From Chersky-840 sp035604715 (GTDB lineage: Bacteria; Actinomycetota; Acidimicrobiia; Acidimicrobiales; UBA8190): a DNA stretch of 64,000 bases. The notes beneath the pieces are model-generated. The model did no database searches. It was given only the letters and a program-made list of their open reading frames with translations, and was not told the DNA's origin. Positions 23,635-32,426 of the stretch are shown piece by piece. The position numbers were made by a program, and so were the translations under genes. Location of the stretch: assembly GCA_963731665.1 (NCBI GenBank), contig CAVSWP010000011.1:372001-436000 (forward strand), read 5' to 3'. How positions within the stretch are numbered: position 1 is the first letter of the stretch; each line of letters starts with the position of its first letter.

Positions 23635-24914
23635 TCCGACGGCGGGCTCGTCGCTGACGGCGGGCTCGTCGCTGACGGCGGGCACGCCACGATCGCCCCC
23701 GGCGACGCCGATGGGGCGACCGGGCTCAGCGGCTCGGGATGCAGAACCGGACCGGGGACGGGGACCGGCGCTTGGGGGAGCGTCACCGTGGCGATGACGC
23801 CGCCTGACCCCGACAGCTGCAGCGTCCCCTTCACCACGTAGGGCCCGGAGCCGGCATCGGACACTGCGGCGGGGACCCGATGGGCGAGCACAGCGACTCC
23901 TCCCACGGGCGCCATCTGATCGGTGGACCCGTCGGGGAACGTCATCTGCACGGAGGTCACGTCGCTGTCGACCTCGACGGCGACCCACCACACGGGATCA
24001 CCTTCAACCACGCCGAACGTCCCGGTCTCGAGTTGGCGGGTCGGCGCGGACGCACCCGTGGCGGTCGTCGTCGTGGGGGTAGGCGTGGTCGCCGGCGTCA
24101 CCACCGGCTCGTTGGGCGCCCCCGGCACCGGCGCCGGCGGCAACGGGACCGCCGAGCCCGACCCGGACTGGGACGATCCGGACGTCGACCCGGACTGGGA
24201 ACCGCTACCGGTGCCGGACCCGCCCGTGGTGCCGGCACCTTGGTCGGGCGACACCACGCACAGCGGTGTGGAGATCGATCCCTGACCCACGGCGTCGGCG
24301 TCGGAGAGCTCGACGGTCACCTCCGGAGCCAGCGGGGCGGCGGGCATGATCGCCGGGGTTGAGGAGCTCGACGACCCACTGGACCCCGTCGACCCACTGG
24401 ACCCCGTCGACCCACTCGACCCCGTCGAACCCGACGAGCCCAGGCACGTGTACGGCTCGGCCTGGGCGTCTTGGTAGACACGGATGGTCACGCCGTCGGC
24501 GGTGGTGCGGATGAACAGCCGCGTGGCTGTCCCGACGTCGGGCGAGCCCGCGTTCACCTCGGGGCAGGCCCCGGCGACCGACGGACCGGCGGCGGAAGGA
24601 GCCACTGTGCGCTGCGCGCCCGAAGACGGGGAGCCCGCCGATGCCGCCCCGGTGCCCGCTCGCGCCGCCACCGGCCCCGTTGCCGCCGCGGCCTCGCCCA
24701 AGTACCCACCCGCCGCGCCAACCAGCAAGGCCAGTGCGGCCGCGCCGGCGAGGACCCGCTGGCGGCGGTGGGTGGTCGATGCCAAACGGCCCGCCAAGTC
24801 CCCCCAGTCGGCGGCGCGGGCGGGCTCGGCCCCGGCTCTGGCTGCCAGAGCGTGGCGCAGCCGGGCCTCGATGTCGGAGTCGGGCGCCGGAGTGTCGGCG
24901 ACGTCATCGCTCAT
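23604..24914 (-). CDS. membrane protein cotranscribed with sigma factor, putative anti-sigma factor
   Basis: This 436-residue protein has about 55 cytoplasmic residues, one membrane segment (near 56-77, ending AGGYLG) and a long extracellular Ser/Thr/Pro/Gly-rich part. Its start overlaps the end of the sigma factor gene by 11 bp, the normal arrangement for a sigma/anti-sigma pair. No zinc-binding HxxxCxxC motif is present, so the anti-sigma role rests on context. The outer part contains GSSGST repeats encoded by an 18-bp DNA repeat, and C-terminal SATSPP repeats. Between these lies a globular stretch with Trp-Trp (VWWVAVEV). It could sense an envelope signal. Confidence 0.65.
   Translation of the reverse strand: MSDDVADTPAPDSDIEARLRHALAARAGAEPARAADWGDLAGRLASTTHRRQRVLAGAAALALLVGAAGGYLGEAAAATGPVAARAGTGAASAGSPSSGAQRTVAPSAAGPSVAGACPEVNAGSPDVGTATRLFIRTTADGVTIRVYQDAQAEPYTCLGSSGSTGSSGSTGSSGSTGSSGSSSSSTPAIMPAAPLAPEVTVELSDADAVGQGSISTPLCVVSPDQGAGTTGGSGTGSGSQSGSTSGSSQSGSGSAVPLPPAPVPGAPNEPVVTPATTPTPTTTTATGASAPTRQLETGTFGVVEGDPVWWVAVEVDSDVTSVQMTFPDGSTDQMAPVGGVAVLAHRVPAAVSDAGSGPYVVKGTLQLSGSGGVIATVTLPQAPVPVPGPVLHPEPLSPVAPSASPGAIVACPPSATSPPSATSPPSDQSSSTTENR
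24361..24434. repeat. 18-bp in-frame tandem repeat encoding the GSSGST linker
   Basis: GACCCACTGGACCCCGTC and close variants are repeated about three times head to tail within the membrane-protein gene, encoding Gly-Ser-Thr hexapeptides on the minus strand. A second 18-bp repeat (GACGGCGGGCTCGTCGCT) lies near its 3' end at about 23640-23681. Both keep the reading frame and are likely to vary in copy number between strains. Confidence 0.75.
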
Positions 24915-25551
24915 GATCGACCACCTCTCGTAGACGTTCGAGCCCCCGGTGCACCAACGAGGCCACCGTTCCGAGCCGGCAGGCGAGAGCCACGGCGATC
25001 TCGGCGTCGGGGAGGTCGGCGTAGTACCGGAGCACCAGGGCGGCTCGTTGGCGGTAAGGAAGCGTGGCCAGCGCGGCACCGAGGACATCGGCATCGTCGG
25101 CCCGGCTCTGCTCGGCGGCGCCGTCGACGACGTCTCGGCCCCGCCCGTCGCCGGGATCGGTGGCGTCGGCCGCCGCCGACGTGGCGTCAGGCCGGGACGT
25201 CCGGGGCCGCTCGCGCCAGGCGCGCCGATGATGCGAACGGCAGGCGTTGACGACCGAGCGGTGGAGGTACGCACGCGGGTCGCGCACCCCGTCCCAGTGC
25301 CGATGAAGGTGCACGAAGGCGTCCTGGACCAGGTCCTCGGCCGTCTCGGGGGAGTCGACGAGCACCCGGGCCAGACGCACCATGGCGGCGAAGGACCGGA
25401 GGTAGAGCTCGGCGAAGGACTCCGCGGGCGTCGTGGCCGCGGTGGGCGGCACCCTGCCGGGGTCCGCCTCGAGCCCGGGAGGCCCGGGCCCGTCCACGCC
25501 GGTGGCGTGGGGTCCCGGCTCGGTCACGACGACCCCTGGGTGCGACGGCAT
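24904..25551 (-). CDS. ECF-type RNA polymerase sigma factor (SigE-like family)
   Basis: This 215-residue sigma-70 family protein contains regions 2 and 4 only. Region 2 runs FAELYLRSFAAMVRLA through DLVQDAFVHLHRHW and the DPRAYLHRSVVN helix. Region 4 contains LPYRQRAALVLRYYADL and the helix-turn-helix TVASLVHRGLERLR. A variable 40-residue linker separates them. The N-terminal 45 residues are Pro/Gly rich and may be partly non-essential. It is cotranscribed with the putative membrane anti-sigma factor. The target regulon is unknown. Confidence 0.9.
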   Translation of the reverse strand: MPSHPGVVVTEPGPHATGVDGPGPPGLEADPGRVPPTAATTPAESFAELYLRSFAAMVRLARVLVDSPETAEDLVQDAFVHLHRHWDGVRDPRAYLHRSVVNACRSHHRRAWRERPRTSRPDATSAAADATDPGDGRGRDVVDGAAEQSRADDADVLGAALATLPYRQRAALVLRYYADLPDAEIAVALACRLGTVASLVHRGLERLREVVDHER

Positions 25552-25602
25552 CGCCTACTTCGACGCAGGACGGGGCGCGAAGCTTGCACCTCCGGTCCGT
25601 TT

Positions 25603-27168
25603 TCAGCGGGGAACGGAGTCGTTCGAGTCTCGGTGGGCCGGGAGGACGATGGTCACGAGGGTCCCGCCGTTGCTCTTCATGACGATGGAGCCTCCGAGCT
25701 GGCTGGTGACGAGGTCGCGCACGATCGAGAGCCCGAGGCTGGTGGTGTGGGAGATGTCGAACCCCTCGGGCAGTCCACACCCGTCGTCGCGAACCTGCAG
25801 CGTCAGGTTCTCACCATCGTGGGCGAGCACCAGCTCCACGTGACCGACGGCCTCGCCTTCGTCGCTGGCGATGAACACCGAGTCCGCCCCGAGCGAGGGA
25901 AAGGCGTGCTCCACGGCGTTCTGCAGCAACTCGGCCAGCACCACCGCCAGGGGCGTGGCCACATCGGCAGCCACCTCGCCCACATCGCCGATCACCCGGA
26001 TCCCGATACGGTCGCCGGACACCACGGAGTCCTCCGCCATCCGCACCAGTGACGCAACGATCTCGTCGAAGGGGACCTCGTCGCCCGGCTCGCGCGACAG
26101 GATCTCGTGCACCAGGGCGATCGACCGGACCCGGCGCTCGGCCTCGCGCAGCGCTTCCTGGCCCTTGCCCGGCTCGAGGCGCCGAGCCTGGAGCCGCAGC
26201 AAGGACGAGATGGTCTGCAGGTTGTTCTTCACCCGGTGGTGCACCTCGCGGATGGCGGCGTCCTTCGACAACAACAGACGGTCGAGCCGGCGCAGGTCCG
26301 TGACATCGCGCAGCAGCACCATGGCCCCCGTGACGGTGTCCTGCTCGAGCAGGGGCGTGCACTGCATCATGACGATGACATCGGGCCGGCGCTCGACCTC
26401 CTCGGTGACAGGGCAGCCGGCCCGCAACGCCCAGTCCACGGCGGCGTCGTCGATCCCCAGCTCCGAGAGGCGCCGGCCCTCGACCACGTCGCTCACGCCC
26501 ATCCGGTGCAGCGCGCTCATGGCGTTCGGAGAGGCGTACTGCACCTGTCCGTTCGGTTCCACCAGGACCAGACCGTCACCGACCCGGGGCGCGTCCTCGG
26601 TGGTGTAGTCCTCACCCATGAAGGGAAAGTCGCCGACGGCCACCATGTGCGCCAACCGGCGGTAGAGCTCGCGATAGACGCGTTCGAGGCGGCCCGGCCG
26701 GCGGTCCTCGACCGGTGCCACCCGCACGATCACGGCCACCGGGCTGCCCCCGTGACGAACCGGCACACACTCGAGCTGCGCCGCGTCCGGGACGGCCGGC
26801 ACTTCGCCGGTGTCCTGCGCGTTGGGGTCGCTCGACGCCAGGCGGACCCGGACGGGGGCGGGGATGTCCGCCAGCCCCGACGACATGGTCCCGGCCTCCA
26901 GGGCTTCGGTCACCACCGGCCATTCGGCGCTCTCCACGACCTGGCCCACCAGGTCGACGCGCAGGAGCGTCGCCCACGTGGTCGGGCGGATCTGTCCGAG
27001 CACGATCAGCCGGGAGCCGTTGGTCCCCCGTACCGGCGCCACCAGCAGCAGGTCCGAGAACGACAGGTCCGAGAGCACCCCCCACGACCCCAGGAGGCGC
27101 TGGAGGTGGTCGAGGCTGGCGGCGTCGAGCCCCGTATGGGTGGCGGCGAGCTCCGCGGGGGTCTTCAT
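25603..27168 (-). CDS. pdtaS: PdtaS-type soluble sensor histidine kinase
   Basis: This is a cytosolic kinase of 521 residues with the N-terminal GAF-like H_kinase_N domain (about 1-150; LLGSWGVLSDLSFSDLLL matches the mycobacterial protein closely), a PAS domain (about 195-290) and a HisKA_2 domain with EVHHRVKNNLQTISSLLRLQ (His310/311). The HATPase has ELLQNAVEHAF, DDGCGLP and TSLGLSIV. In mycobacteria PdtaS phosphorylates the ANTAR regulator PdtaR, which acts on RNA; no pdtaR is in this window. The ATG overlaps the stop of the PHP gene (ATGA), so the two are coupled. Proximity to whiB1 recalls the M. tuberculosis order. Confidence 0.92.
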   Translation of the reverse strand: MKTPAELAATHTGLDAASLDHLQRLLGSWGVLSDLSFSDLLLVAPVRGTNGSRLIVLGQIRPTTWATLLRVDLVGQVVESAEWPVVTEALEAGTMSSGLADIPAPVRVRLASSDPNAQDTGEVPAVPDAAQLECVPVRHGGSPVAVIVRVAPVEDRRPGRLERVYRELYRRLAHMVAVGDFPFMGEDYTTEDAPRVGDGLVLVEPNGQVQYASPNAMSALHRMGVSDVVEGRRLSELGIDDAAVDWALRAGCPVTEEVERRPDVIVMMQCTPLLEQDTVTGAMVLLRDVTDLRRLDRLLLSKDAAIREVHHRVKNNLQTISSLLRLQARRLEPGKGQEALREAERRVRSIALVHEILSREPGDEVPFDEIVASLVRMAEDSVVSGDRIGIRVIGDVGEVAADVATPLAVVLAELLQNAVEHAFPSLGADSVFIASDEGEAVGHVELVLAHDGENLTLQVRDDGCGLPEGFDISHTTSLGLSIVRDLVTSQLGGSIVMKSNGGTLVTIVLPAHRDSNDSVPR

Positions 27169-28052
27169 GGCCCGAGCACCGGGGCACCCACGGGGACGTC
27201 GATGCCCTGCCGGGCGCGATAGGCGCGCAGCGAGCGCACTTCCAGGTCGTCGAGCATCCGGTTGAGATCCGCGGCGCGATGGGCGACGTCGGAGAGCCGA
27301 TGGGCGTCGGAGGCGGTGGTGAGCGGGACCCCGCCCGACACGAAGCGCGCTAGCAGTTCGGGTGCGGGATAGGCCTCGCCGGCCGGCTTGCGCCATCCAG
27401 CCGACGACAGCTCGGCGGCCATTCCCGAGCGCAGCGCGGCCTCGACGAGGCGGTCCCAGCATTCCTGGGGCGCCACCGGACGGTGCCCGGCGGCCTTCAC
27501 CAGGTCGGGATGGGCGAGCACGTCACACGCAGCCGTGGCCGCCAGCTCCTCGATGGCCCCCACGTAGTCGCTCCAGGCGGCGTCGACGTCGCGCGTCGAC
27601 CACTGCGCCATGGAGACGGGGTCGTCGATGTCGTCGAACCTCCACGTCCCGATCCAGTGGACCGATCCCAGCAGGACGTCGAACGGGTACCCGGCGAGAA
27701 GGGTCACGACGTCGTCCATCTGGCCGCGGTAGTAGTCCACCTCGAGTCCGAGCACGACCGGGAGGCCGGCGTCCTTGGCGGCCAGGACACACTCCACGTA
27801 GGCGTCGAGGTCGGCGCGGGCGTGCTCGTCCCAGTAATTCGCCATCGAGGCCCGCAGGGCGGCGTCGGGCTCGTCGTCCCAGAACCCCCGGAGCAGGCGA
27901 TCGGCCTGCCGGAAACGGAAAAGGTGCTCGGTCAGCGCCACCTCGTGGATACCCGCCACCCGGGCGCGTGCGCAGTAGTCGGCCACCTGCTCGAGGGTGG
28001 GTGCGGTGTCGCGCTGGCCGTGGGGCCAGAGATGGAGGTGGTAGTCGAGCAT
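27165..28052 (-). CDS. PHP-domain phosphatase, histidinol-phosphatase-like
   Basis: This 295-residue TIM-barrel-like metal phosphoesterase opens with DYHLHLWPH (HxH metal ligands), has the LTEH segment, GLEVDYY, LGSVHW, LAHPDLVK and a closing TASDAHR, all in the order of the PHP/HisK family. Histidinol phosphate hydrolysis in histidine synthesis is the family's best-known job, but no other his genes are here. It is translationally coupled to pdtaS. Confidence 0.83.
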   Translation of the reverse strand: MLDYHLHLWPHGQRDTAPTLEQVADYCARARVAGIHEVALTEHLFRFRQADRLLRGFWDDEPDAALRASMANYWDEHARADLDAYVECVLAAKDAGLPVVLGLEVDYYRGQMDDVVTLLAGYPFDVLLGSVHWIGTWRFDDIDDPVSMAQWSTRDVDAAWSDYVGAIEELAATAACDVLAHPDLVKAAGHRPVAPQECWDRLVEAALRSGMAAELSSAGWRKPAGEAYPAPELLARFVSGGVPLTTASDAHRLSDVAHRAADLNRMLDDLEVRSLRAYRARQGIDVPVGAPVLGP

Positions 28053-28076
28053 CGAGGGTGTGGGCGTCCCGACGCC

Positions 28077-28742
28077 TCACCGGTTGCCGGACGCGGCGGG
28101 GTGCGACGCCCGGATGAGCGTCACACCGTCGCGCACCGGGAGCTGCACGCACAGCACCCGGGGGTCGGCCACCACGGCGTCGTTGAACGCCCGGATGGCC
28201 CGGGTGTCGTCGGACTGGTTGGTGTCGTCGACCACGGTGCCGCTCCGCAGGGTGTTGTCGGCGGCGATAAGCCCACCCGGCGCCAGCTTGGGCAGGACCG
28301 CCTCGTAGTACGCCAGGTAATTGGTCTTGTCGGCGTCGATGAACACGAAGTCGAAGGGTCCGTCCAGCTTCGCCACGGTGTCGAGCGCCGGTCCCTCGAC
28401 GACTTCGATCACCTTGGCATACGGGCTGGCGGCGATGTGTCGCCGGGCGGCGGCGGCGTGCACGGGGCTCAGCTCACACGTGGTGATGCGTCCGCCGGGA
28501 GGCAGGCCGGGAGCCATCGAGAGCGAGGAGTACCCGCTGAAGGTCCCGATCTCGAGCACCCTCGCCGGGCGCAGCGCGTACACGAGCATCTCGAGGAACC
28601 GGCCCTCGAGCGCACCCACCATCATCTGGGGCGCACCGAGCGTGGCTCGCGTTTCCTCCGCCAGCGCCAGTAGATGGTCGGGGGGCGGCGTCGTGTGGGC
28701 GTCCGCGTAGGCCTCGAGGACGGGATCGGTGATGTCGGTCAT
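28077..28742 (-). CDS. class I SAM-dependent O-methyltransferase
   Basis: This 221-residue enzyme is of the caffeoyl-CoA O-methyltransferase-like family. The SAM-binding motif is VLEIGTFSGYSSLSMA, with CELSPVHA for the ribose and the metal-linked FVFIDADKTNY segment. DNTLRSG supplies the other metal ligand. Small-molecule catechol-type substrates are usual for the family; the actual substrate is unknown. The gene lies 24 bp upstream of the PHP gene in the same direction and may head that operon. Confidence 0.88.
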   Translation of the reverse strand: MTDITDPVLEAYADAHTTPPPDHLLALAEETRATLGAPQMMVGALEGRFLEMLVYALRPARVLEIGTFSGYSSLSMAPGLPPGGRITTCELSPVHAAAARRHIAASPYAKVIEVVEGPALDTVAKLDGPFDFVFIDADKTNYLAYYEAVLPKLAPGGLIAADNTLRSGTVVDDTNQSDDTRAIRAFNDAVVADPRVLCVQLPVRDGVTLIRASHPAASGNR

Positions 28743-28809
28743 GTGCGATGGTCCCTCCGGTCGCATCGTAGGCGCCGGAGCCGGGCCCGAGGACCGGCTG
28801 AGGCGGGCC

Positions 28810-29601
28810 CTAGGAAGCGAGCAGGGGCCTGACGAGGCGCATGACCCGATCGAGTGCGCGCATGTAGGCCTGGTGGGCGGCCGGGGTGCCGTCGCGGGCC
28901 GCGATGGCATAGGTGGCGTGCAACCACCGATGGGCGTCGATCCCGTCCCCGTCCCCGTCGCCCTCGAACCCCTCGTCTTGGTCGATCTCGCACAGCAACC
29001 CGTACAACCCACGCGCGTCGAGGCGCTCGAAGTTCCGCACCAGGCACTCGATGCGTGGATCCCCGGTCTCGAACTGCTCGACGGCTCGGTACCCGTTGAG
29101 CGGGGTCAGAGGAGGCATCAGCGCCCGCCCCCGCTCCTCGTACCCGAGGACGAGCAGCGCGCCGACCCGCCCGAAGCGCTGGACGACGGCGGCGCGCGCC
29201 GCCGGCGACGCATCGGGCCCTCCCAGCAAGGCCAGGGCGGTGCGCCCGTCGGCCAGGACGTGCTCGGCCCGCAACCCGACTTCGTCGGCGTCCTCGCTGG
29301 CCATGGCCTGGCGCAGCAGCTCGGTGGCTCGGCGGGTCCGGCTCCCCGTGCGTCGCACTCGGCTACCGCGCGACGCGCCCTGGCGTGCGCCGTCGACGAG
29401 ATCGGGAAGGGTGGTGGCGTCAGCCGAGTCGGCGCCGGAAGCAGTGGGGTGGCCCGCCCGGCACCACGGGACCCCGTCGACCACGTGGTTGGCGCACGGC
29501 CGACCCGTCGTGGTGAAGGCGAATCCACACGTCCTGGTCGTCGTCAGTGCCTCCGCGCCGAGACGGGCAACGTCGACCCGCTCCAGCGGTTGAATCGTCA
29601 T
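28810..29601 (-). CDS. hypothetical protein with N-terminal Cys/His cluster
   Basis: The 263-residue protein begins, from the ATG at 29601, MTIQPLERVDVARLG. It then has CGF, PCANHVVDG and PWCRAGHP, a C-x9-C-x10-C-x3-H pattern that may bind zinc. The middle is Arg/Ala rich and probably helical, and the C-terminal half (RLYG-like NFERLDARGLYGLLCEID) is also helical. I recognise no family. It is 67 bp from the methyltransferase gene in the same direction. The frame remains open upstream to 29682, but that part looks non-coding. Confidence 0.6.
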   Translation of the reverse strand: MTIQPLERVDVARLGAEALTTTRTCGFAFTTTGRPCANHVVDGVPWCRAGHPTASGADSADATTLPDLVDGARQGASRGSRVRRTGSRTRRATELLRQAMASEDADEVGLRAEHVLADGRTALALLGGPDASPAARAAVVQRFGRVGALLVLGYEERGRALMPPLTPLNGYRAVEQFETGDPRIECLVRNFERLDARGLYGLLCEIDQDEGFEGDGDGDGIDAHRWLHATYAIAARDGTPAAHQAYMRALDRVMRLVRPLLAS

Positions 29602-29976
29602 GCATGGATGTCGGCATCTCGGGTGCCGTTCTTCATCCAGGACAACACAACCCCCGACCAAGACGACGACAAGGCCATGCACGACGTGCCAACCGGAGAA
29701 CCCGCGACCTCTCCACGGACGGCGTGAGTCACACCCCGGGAGCGATCGACGCGCCCGACGACGGCCGGTCCCGGACCTCGCCGGAGGGCCCTGGCGGCGC
29801 CGACCGGGCCCCGGGTCCGGGGGAACGGGACCGCTACGACGCGGGCCAGGGCGGCGCCTCGAGAACGCCCCGGGGGCCGCCCGCCACGCTCGGGCCGACT
29901 TCCTCGAGCTCCTCGGACAGCGCCTTCGGGCAGACCGGGGCTAAGGCGGGACCCCCCGCGGGCCGATGGAGTCCTG
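29602..29976. other. 375-bp region between divergent genes with no clear gene
   Basis: The region separates the hypothetical gene (leftward from 29601) from the diguanylate cyclase (rightward from 29977). Several short frames are open on both strands, but none shows consistent protein-like composition. The first 80 bp are less GC-rich (a run around ACAACACAACCCC). It should contain both promoters. I see no convincing hairpin, riboswitch or repeat. Confidence 0.4.
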
Positions 29977-31221
29977 GTGATCGAATCGCGGGGGCTCCTC
30001 GACGTGGCTTTTTGGCTCCCCGACGCCGTTGTCGTGGTCGACGCGTCTGCCCACCTGATCTGGGCGAACGATGCCGCTGAACGGATGTTCGGGGTCAACA
30101 GCGCGCGCCTGGAGGGGACCGACAGCCTCGAGTTCCTCCACCCCGACGACAAGGAGGTCGCCGCCGTCGCCCTCCTGAGCATCCAAGGCAAGACCGTGGG
30201 CACCCCCATCGAGCTCCGGGTGCGCACGCCCGACGGCTGGAGGCTCGTGGAGGTCATCGGCGCCAACCTCCTCGACCGGCCTTCGGTCAACGGCCTCGTG
30301 CTCTGTCTGCGGGACCTGACCGAACGACGGCGCTGGGAGGTCGCCTCCGACGAGATCGGGAAGTTCCGTGCCATCGTGCACAACGCCACCAGCGTCATCA
30401 TGCTGTTGGACGCGGCCGGGCGCATCCAGTCGGTGTCGGCGGCCATCACGAGGTTGCTGGGCCACGATCAGGAGCTCGTCGAGGGCAGGCCGCTGGTGGA
30501 ATTCGCGGCCGCCCACGATCGGGGCAGCCTGGCCGCGGCGTTGTCCCGGGCCGTCGACGTACCGTCGTTCAGTCGGGCGCCCACCGTCGTCGAGCTGGAG
30601 CTCATGCGCCGCGGCGGGAACGAGTCGGTGCCCTTCGAGCTGAGCATCGTGAACCTCCTCGACGACCCCACGGTGGGGGGGCTCGTCGTCTCGGGCCACG
30701 ACATCACCCAGCTGCGGGCCACGCGCGAGGCTCTCGAAGAGCTCACCACGTTCGACCCCTTGACAGGACTCGCCAACCGGGTGACGTTGCGGGCCCACGT
30801 CGAGCGCTGTCTGGGTAACCCCAGCACGGCGGTGGTGTTCATCGACCTCAACGGGTTCCGCCCCATCAACGACGAGCACGGCCGGGCCACGGGCGACGAG
30901 ATCCTGCGGCGCGTGGCGGCGCGCCTCGAGTCGTCGGTGCGAAAAGGTGACGTCGTGGCCCGCTACGGCGGGGACGAATTCGTGGTGGTCGCCGCCATCC
31001 ACAGCCCCGAGGAGCTCCGCGCCCTGGCGGCGCGCCTGGCTGAGGGGATCCAGCGCCCGATCGAACTGCCCGAGGGCACGTTCCGCCTCACCGCCAGTGT
31101 CGGCCTCGCCCATCCGGGGCCCGGCGACACCGCCGCCACCTTGCTCGGCCGGGCCGACACCGCCATGTACATCGCCAAGCAGCACGCCGAGGGCGGCGGC
31201 AACCACCCCTCACAGTCCTGA
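29977..31221 (+). CDS. PAS-PAS-GGDEF diguanylate cyclase
   Basis: This 414-residue soluble sensor makes cyclic di-GMP. Two PAS domains (about 8-112 and 125-245) are followed by a GGDEF domain (about 255-405). The active-site signature RYGGDEF is intact near residue 331, and an RKGD inhibitory site lies exactly five residues before it, so product feedback is expected. No EAL or HD-GYP domain is attached. The start is a GTG at 29977 without a clear Shine-Dalgarno. It is convergent with the ArsA-like gene, 14 bp apart. Confidence 0.92.
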   Translation: MIESRGLLDVAFWLPDAVVVVDASAHLIWANDAAERMFGVNSARLEGTDSLEFLHPDDKEVAAVALLSIQGKTVGTPIELRVRTPDGWRLVEVIGANLLDRPSVNGLVLCLRDLTERRRWEVASDEIGKFRAIVHNATSVIMLLDAAGRIQSVSAAITRLLGHDQELVEGRPLVEFAAAHDRGSLAAALSRAVDVPSFSRAPTVVELELMRRGGNESVPFELSIVNLLDDPTVGGLVVSGHDITQLRATREALEELTTFDPLTGLANRVTLRAHVERCLGNPSTAVVFIDLNGFRPINDEHGRATGDEILRRVAARLESSVRKGDVVARYGGDEFVVVAAIHSPEELRALAARLAEGIQRPIELPEGTFRLTASVGLAHPGPGDTAATLLGRADTAMYIAKQHAEGGGNHPSQS

Positions 31222-31235
31222 AACGGGCCCCCTCG

Positions 31236-32426
31236 TCACGGGCCCCAGAGCTGCGCCCCGAGGCGAAGCAACCCGGCCAGGTCGTAGACGTCGGTCTCGA
31301 AGTAGGGCACGCTCACCAGCGCTTCGGGCACCGTGGCCAGCTCCGCTTGTTGCTCGGCCTCGCGCTGAGCCACCACCCGGTAGTCGAGGTAACTGCGGCC
31401 GACCTCGGCCAGCACCCGCCGGACCTGGCTGGCGTCGCCCGAGCGCACCTCGGGCGCCAACGCCTCGGCGAGCTCGTCGGCCCGGTCACGCAGCTTCACG
31501 GCCAGGGCCGCCCCCTGGGGATCACGCAGGTAGTCGGGGAGCACCTTGTTGAGGACGATGGCCCCCAGGTGCAGCCGGCGATCGGCAAGAGCCTGCGCGA
31601 AGAACTCGGCCTCGCGCAGGGGAACGGCCTCGAGCGTGGACACCACGATGAACGACGTCCGGCGATCCGCCATGAGGCGGTGCACGGCCCGGGCGCGCTC
31701 CACGAACCCGTCGTACATGGACTGGAAGAGGATGAAGAACTGGGCGACGTCCTCGAGGAACTGCGTTCCGAGGATCCGGTCGGCGATCTGGTAGAAGGGC
31801 TTCGAGGCCAGGTTCACGAGCCGGGAGCGGTACGGCACGATGAGCCAGCGCAGCAGACGGCTCGAGAAGAACTCGGCCATGCGCTCGGGCGCGTCCAGGA
31901 AGTCCAGGGCGTTGCGGGTCGGTGGCGTGTCCACCACGATGAGGTCGTAATTGCCGTCGCTGTGGATCTCGAACAACCGCTCCATGGCGATGTAGTCGTG
32001 GCTCTGGACGAAGCGCCCGGAGATGTTGCGGTACAAGGGGTTCGACAGGATCTCCTCGCGCGTGCGGGCATCGGGCGCGTGCAGCCGGATGAGCGAGTCC
32101 CACGACTCCTTGGTGTCGAGCATGGCGGCCCACAGCTCCCCCATCGGCTTCACCCCTGCCTCGACGAAGGTGGCGTCGGGCACGCGTCGCTCGGTGTTGC
32201 CGATGCCTTCGAGCCCCAGGGCGTCCGCCAGCCGCCGGGCGGGGTCCACGGTGAGCACGAGCACCTTCCCGCCCAGGCGCGCCGCCGCCATGGCGGCCGC
32301 CGCCGCCGCCGTGGTCGTCTTGCCCACCCCCCCGGGCCCACAGGCCACGACGATCTCCTTCGAGGCCAGCAGGCCGTCGAGTGAGGTACGGCGGGCCACG
32401 GGGGCCGGAGAGCCTCGCTTGGCCAT
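31236..32426 (-). CDS. ArsA-like (anion-transporter-type) ATPase, second of a pair
   Basis: This is a deviant-Walker P-loop ATPase of the ArsA/GET3 group, 396 residues. The Walker A is GPGGVGKTT (about residues 30-38). Downstream are TVDPARRLADAL, the switch segment VVDTPPTRNALDFLD and LNKVLPDYL. There are no metal-binding cysteine pairs of arsenite ATPases. With the preceding gene it matches the actinobacterial pair represented by Rv3679-Rv3680. The ATG shares its A with the TGA stop of the upstream gene. A transport or membrane-protein targeting role has been proposed for the family; the substrate here is unknown. Confidence 0.87.
   Translation of the reverse strand: MAKRGSPAPVARRTSLDGLLASKEIVVACGPGGVGKTTTAAAAAAMAAARLGGKVLVLTVDPARRLADALGLEGIGNTERRVPDATFVEAGVKPMGELWAAMLDTKESWDSLIRLHAPDARTREEILSNPLYRNISGRFVQSHDYIAMERLFEIHSDGNYDLIVVDTPPTRNALDFLDAPERMAEFFSSRLLRWLIVPYRSRLVNLASKPFYQIADRILGTQFLEDVAQFFILFQSMYDGFVERARAVHRLMADRRTSFIVVSTLEAVPLREAEFFAQALADRRLHLGAIVLNKVLPDYLRDPQGAALAVKLRDRADELAEALAPEVRSGDASQVRRVLAEVGRSYLDYRVVAQREAEQQAELATVPEALVSVPYFETDVYDLAGLLRLGAQLWGP

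Noticed and set aside
29547..30080. Plus-strand frame upstream of the diguanylate cyclase
   Set aside because: It overlaps the start of the cyclase in another frame and shows no protein-like pattern.
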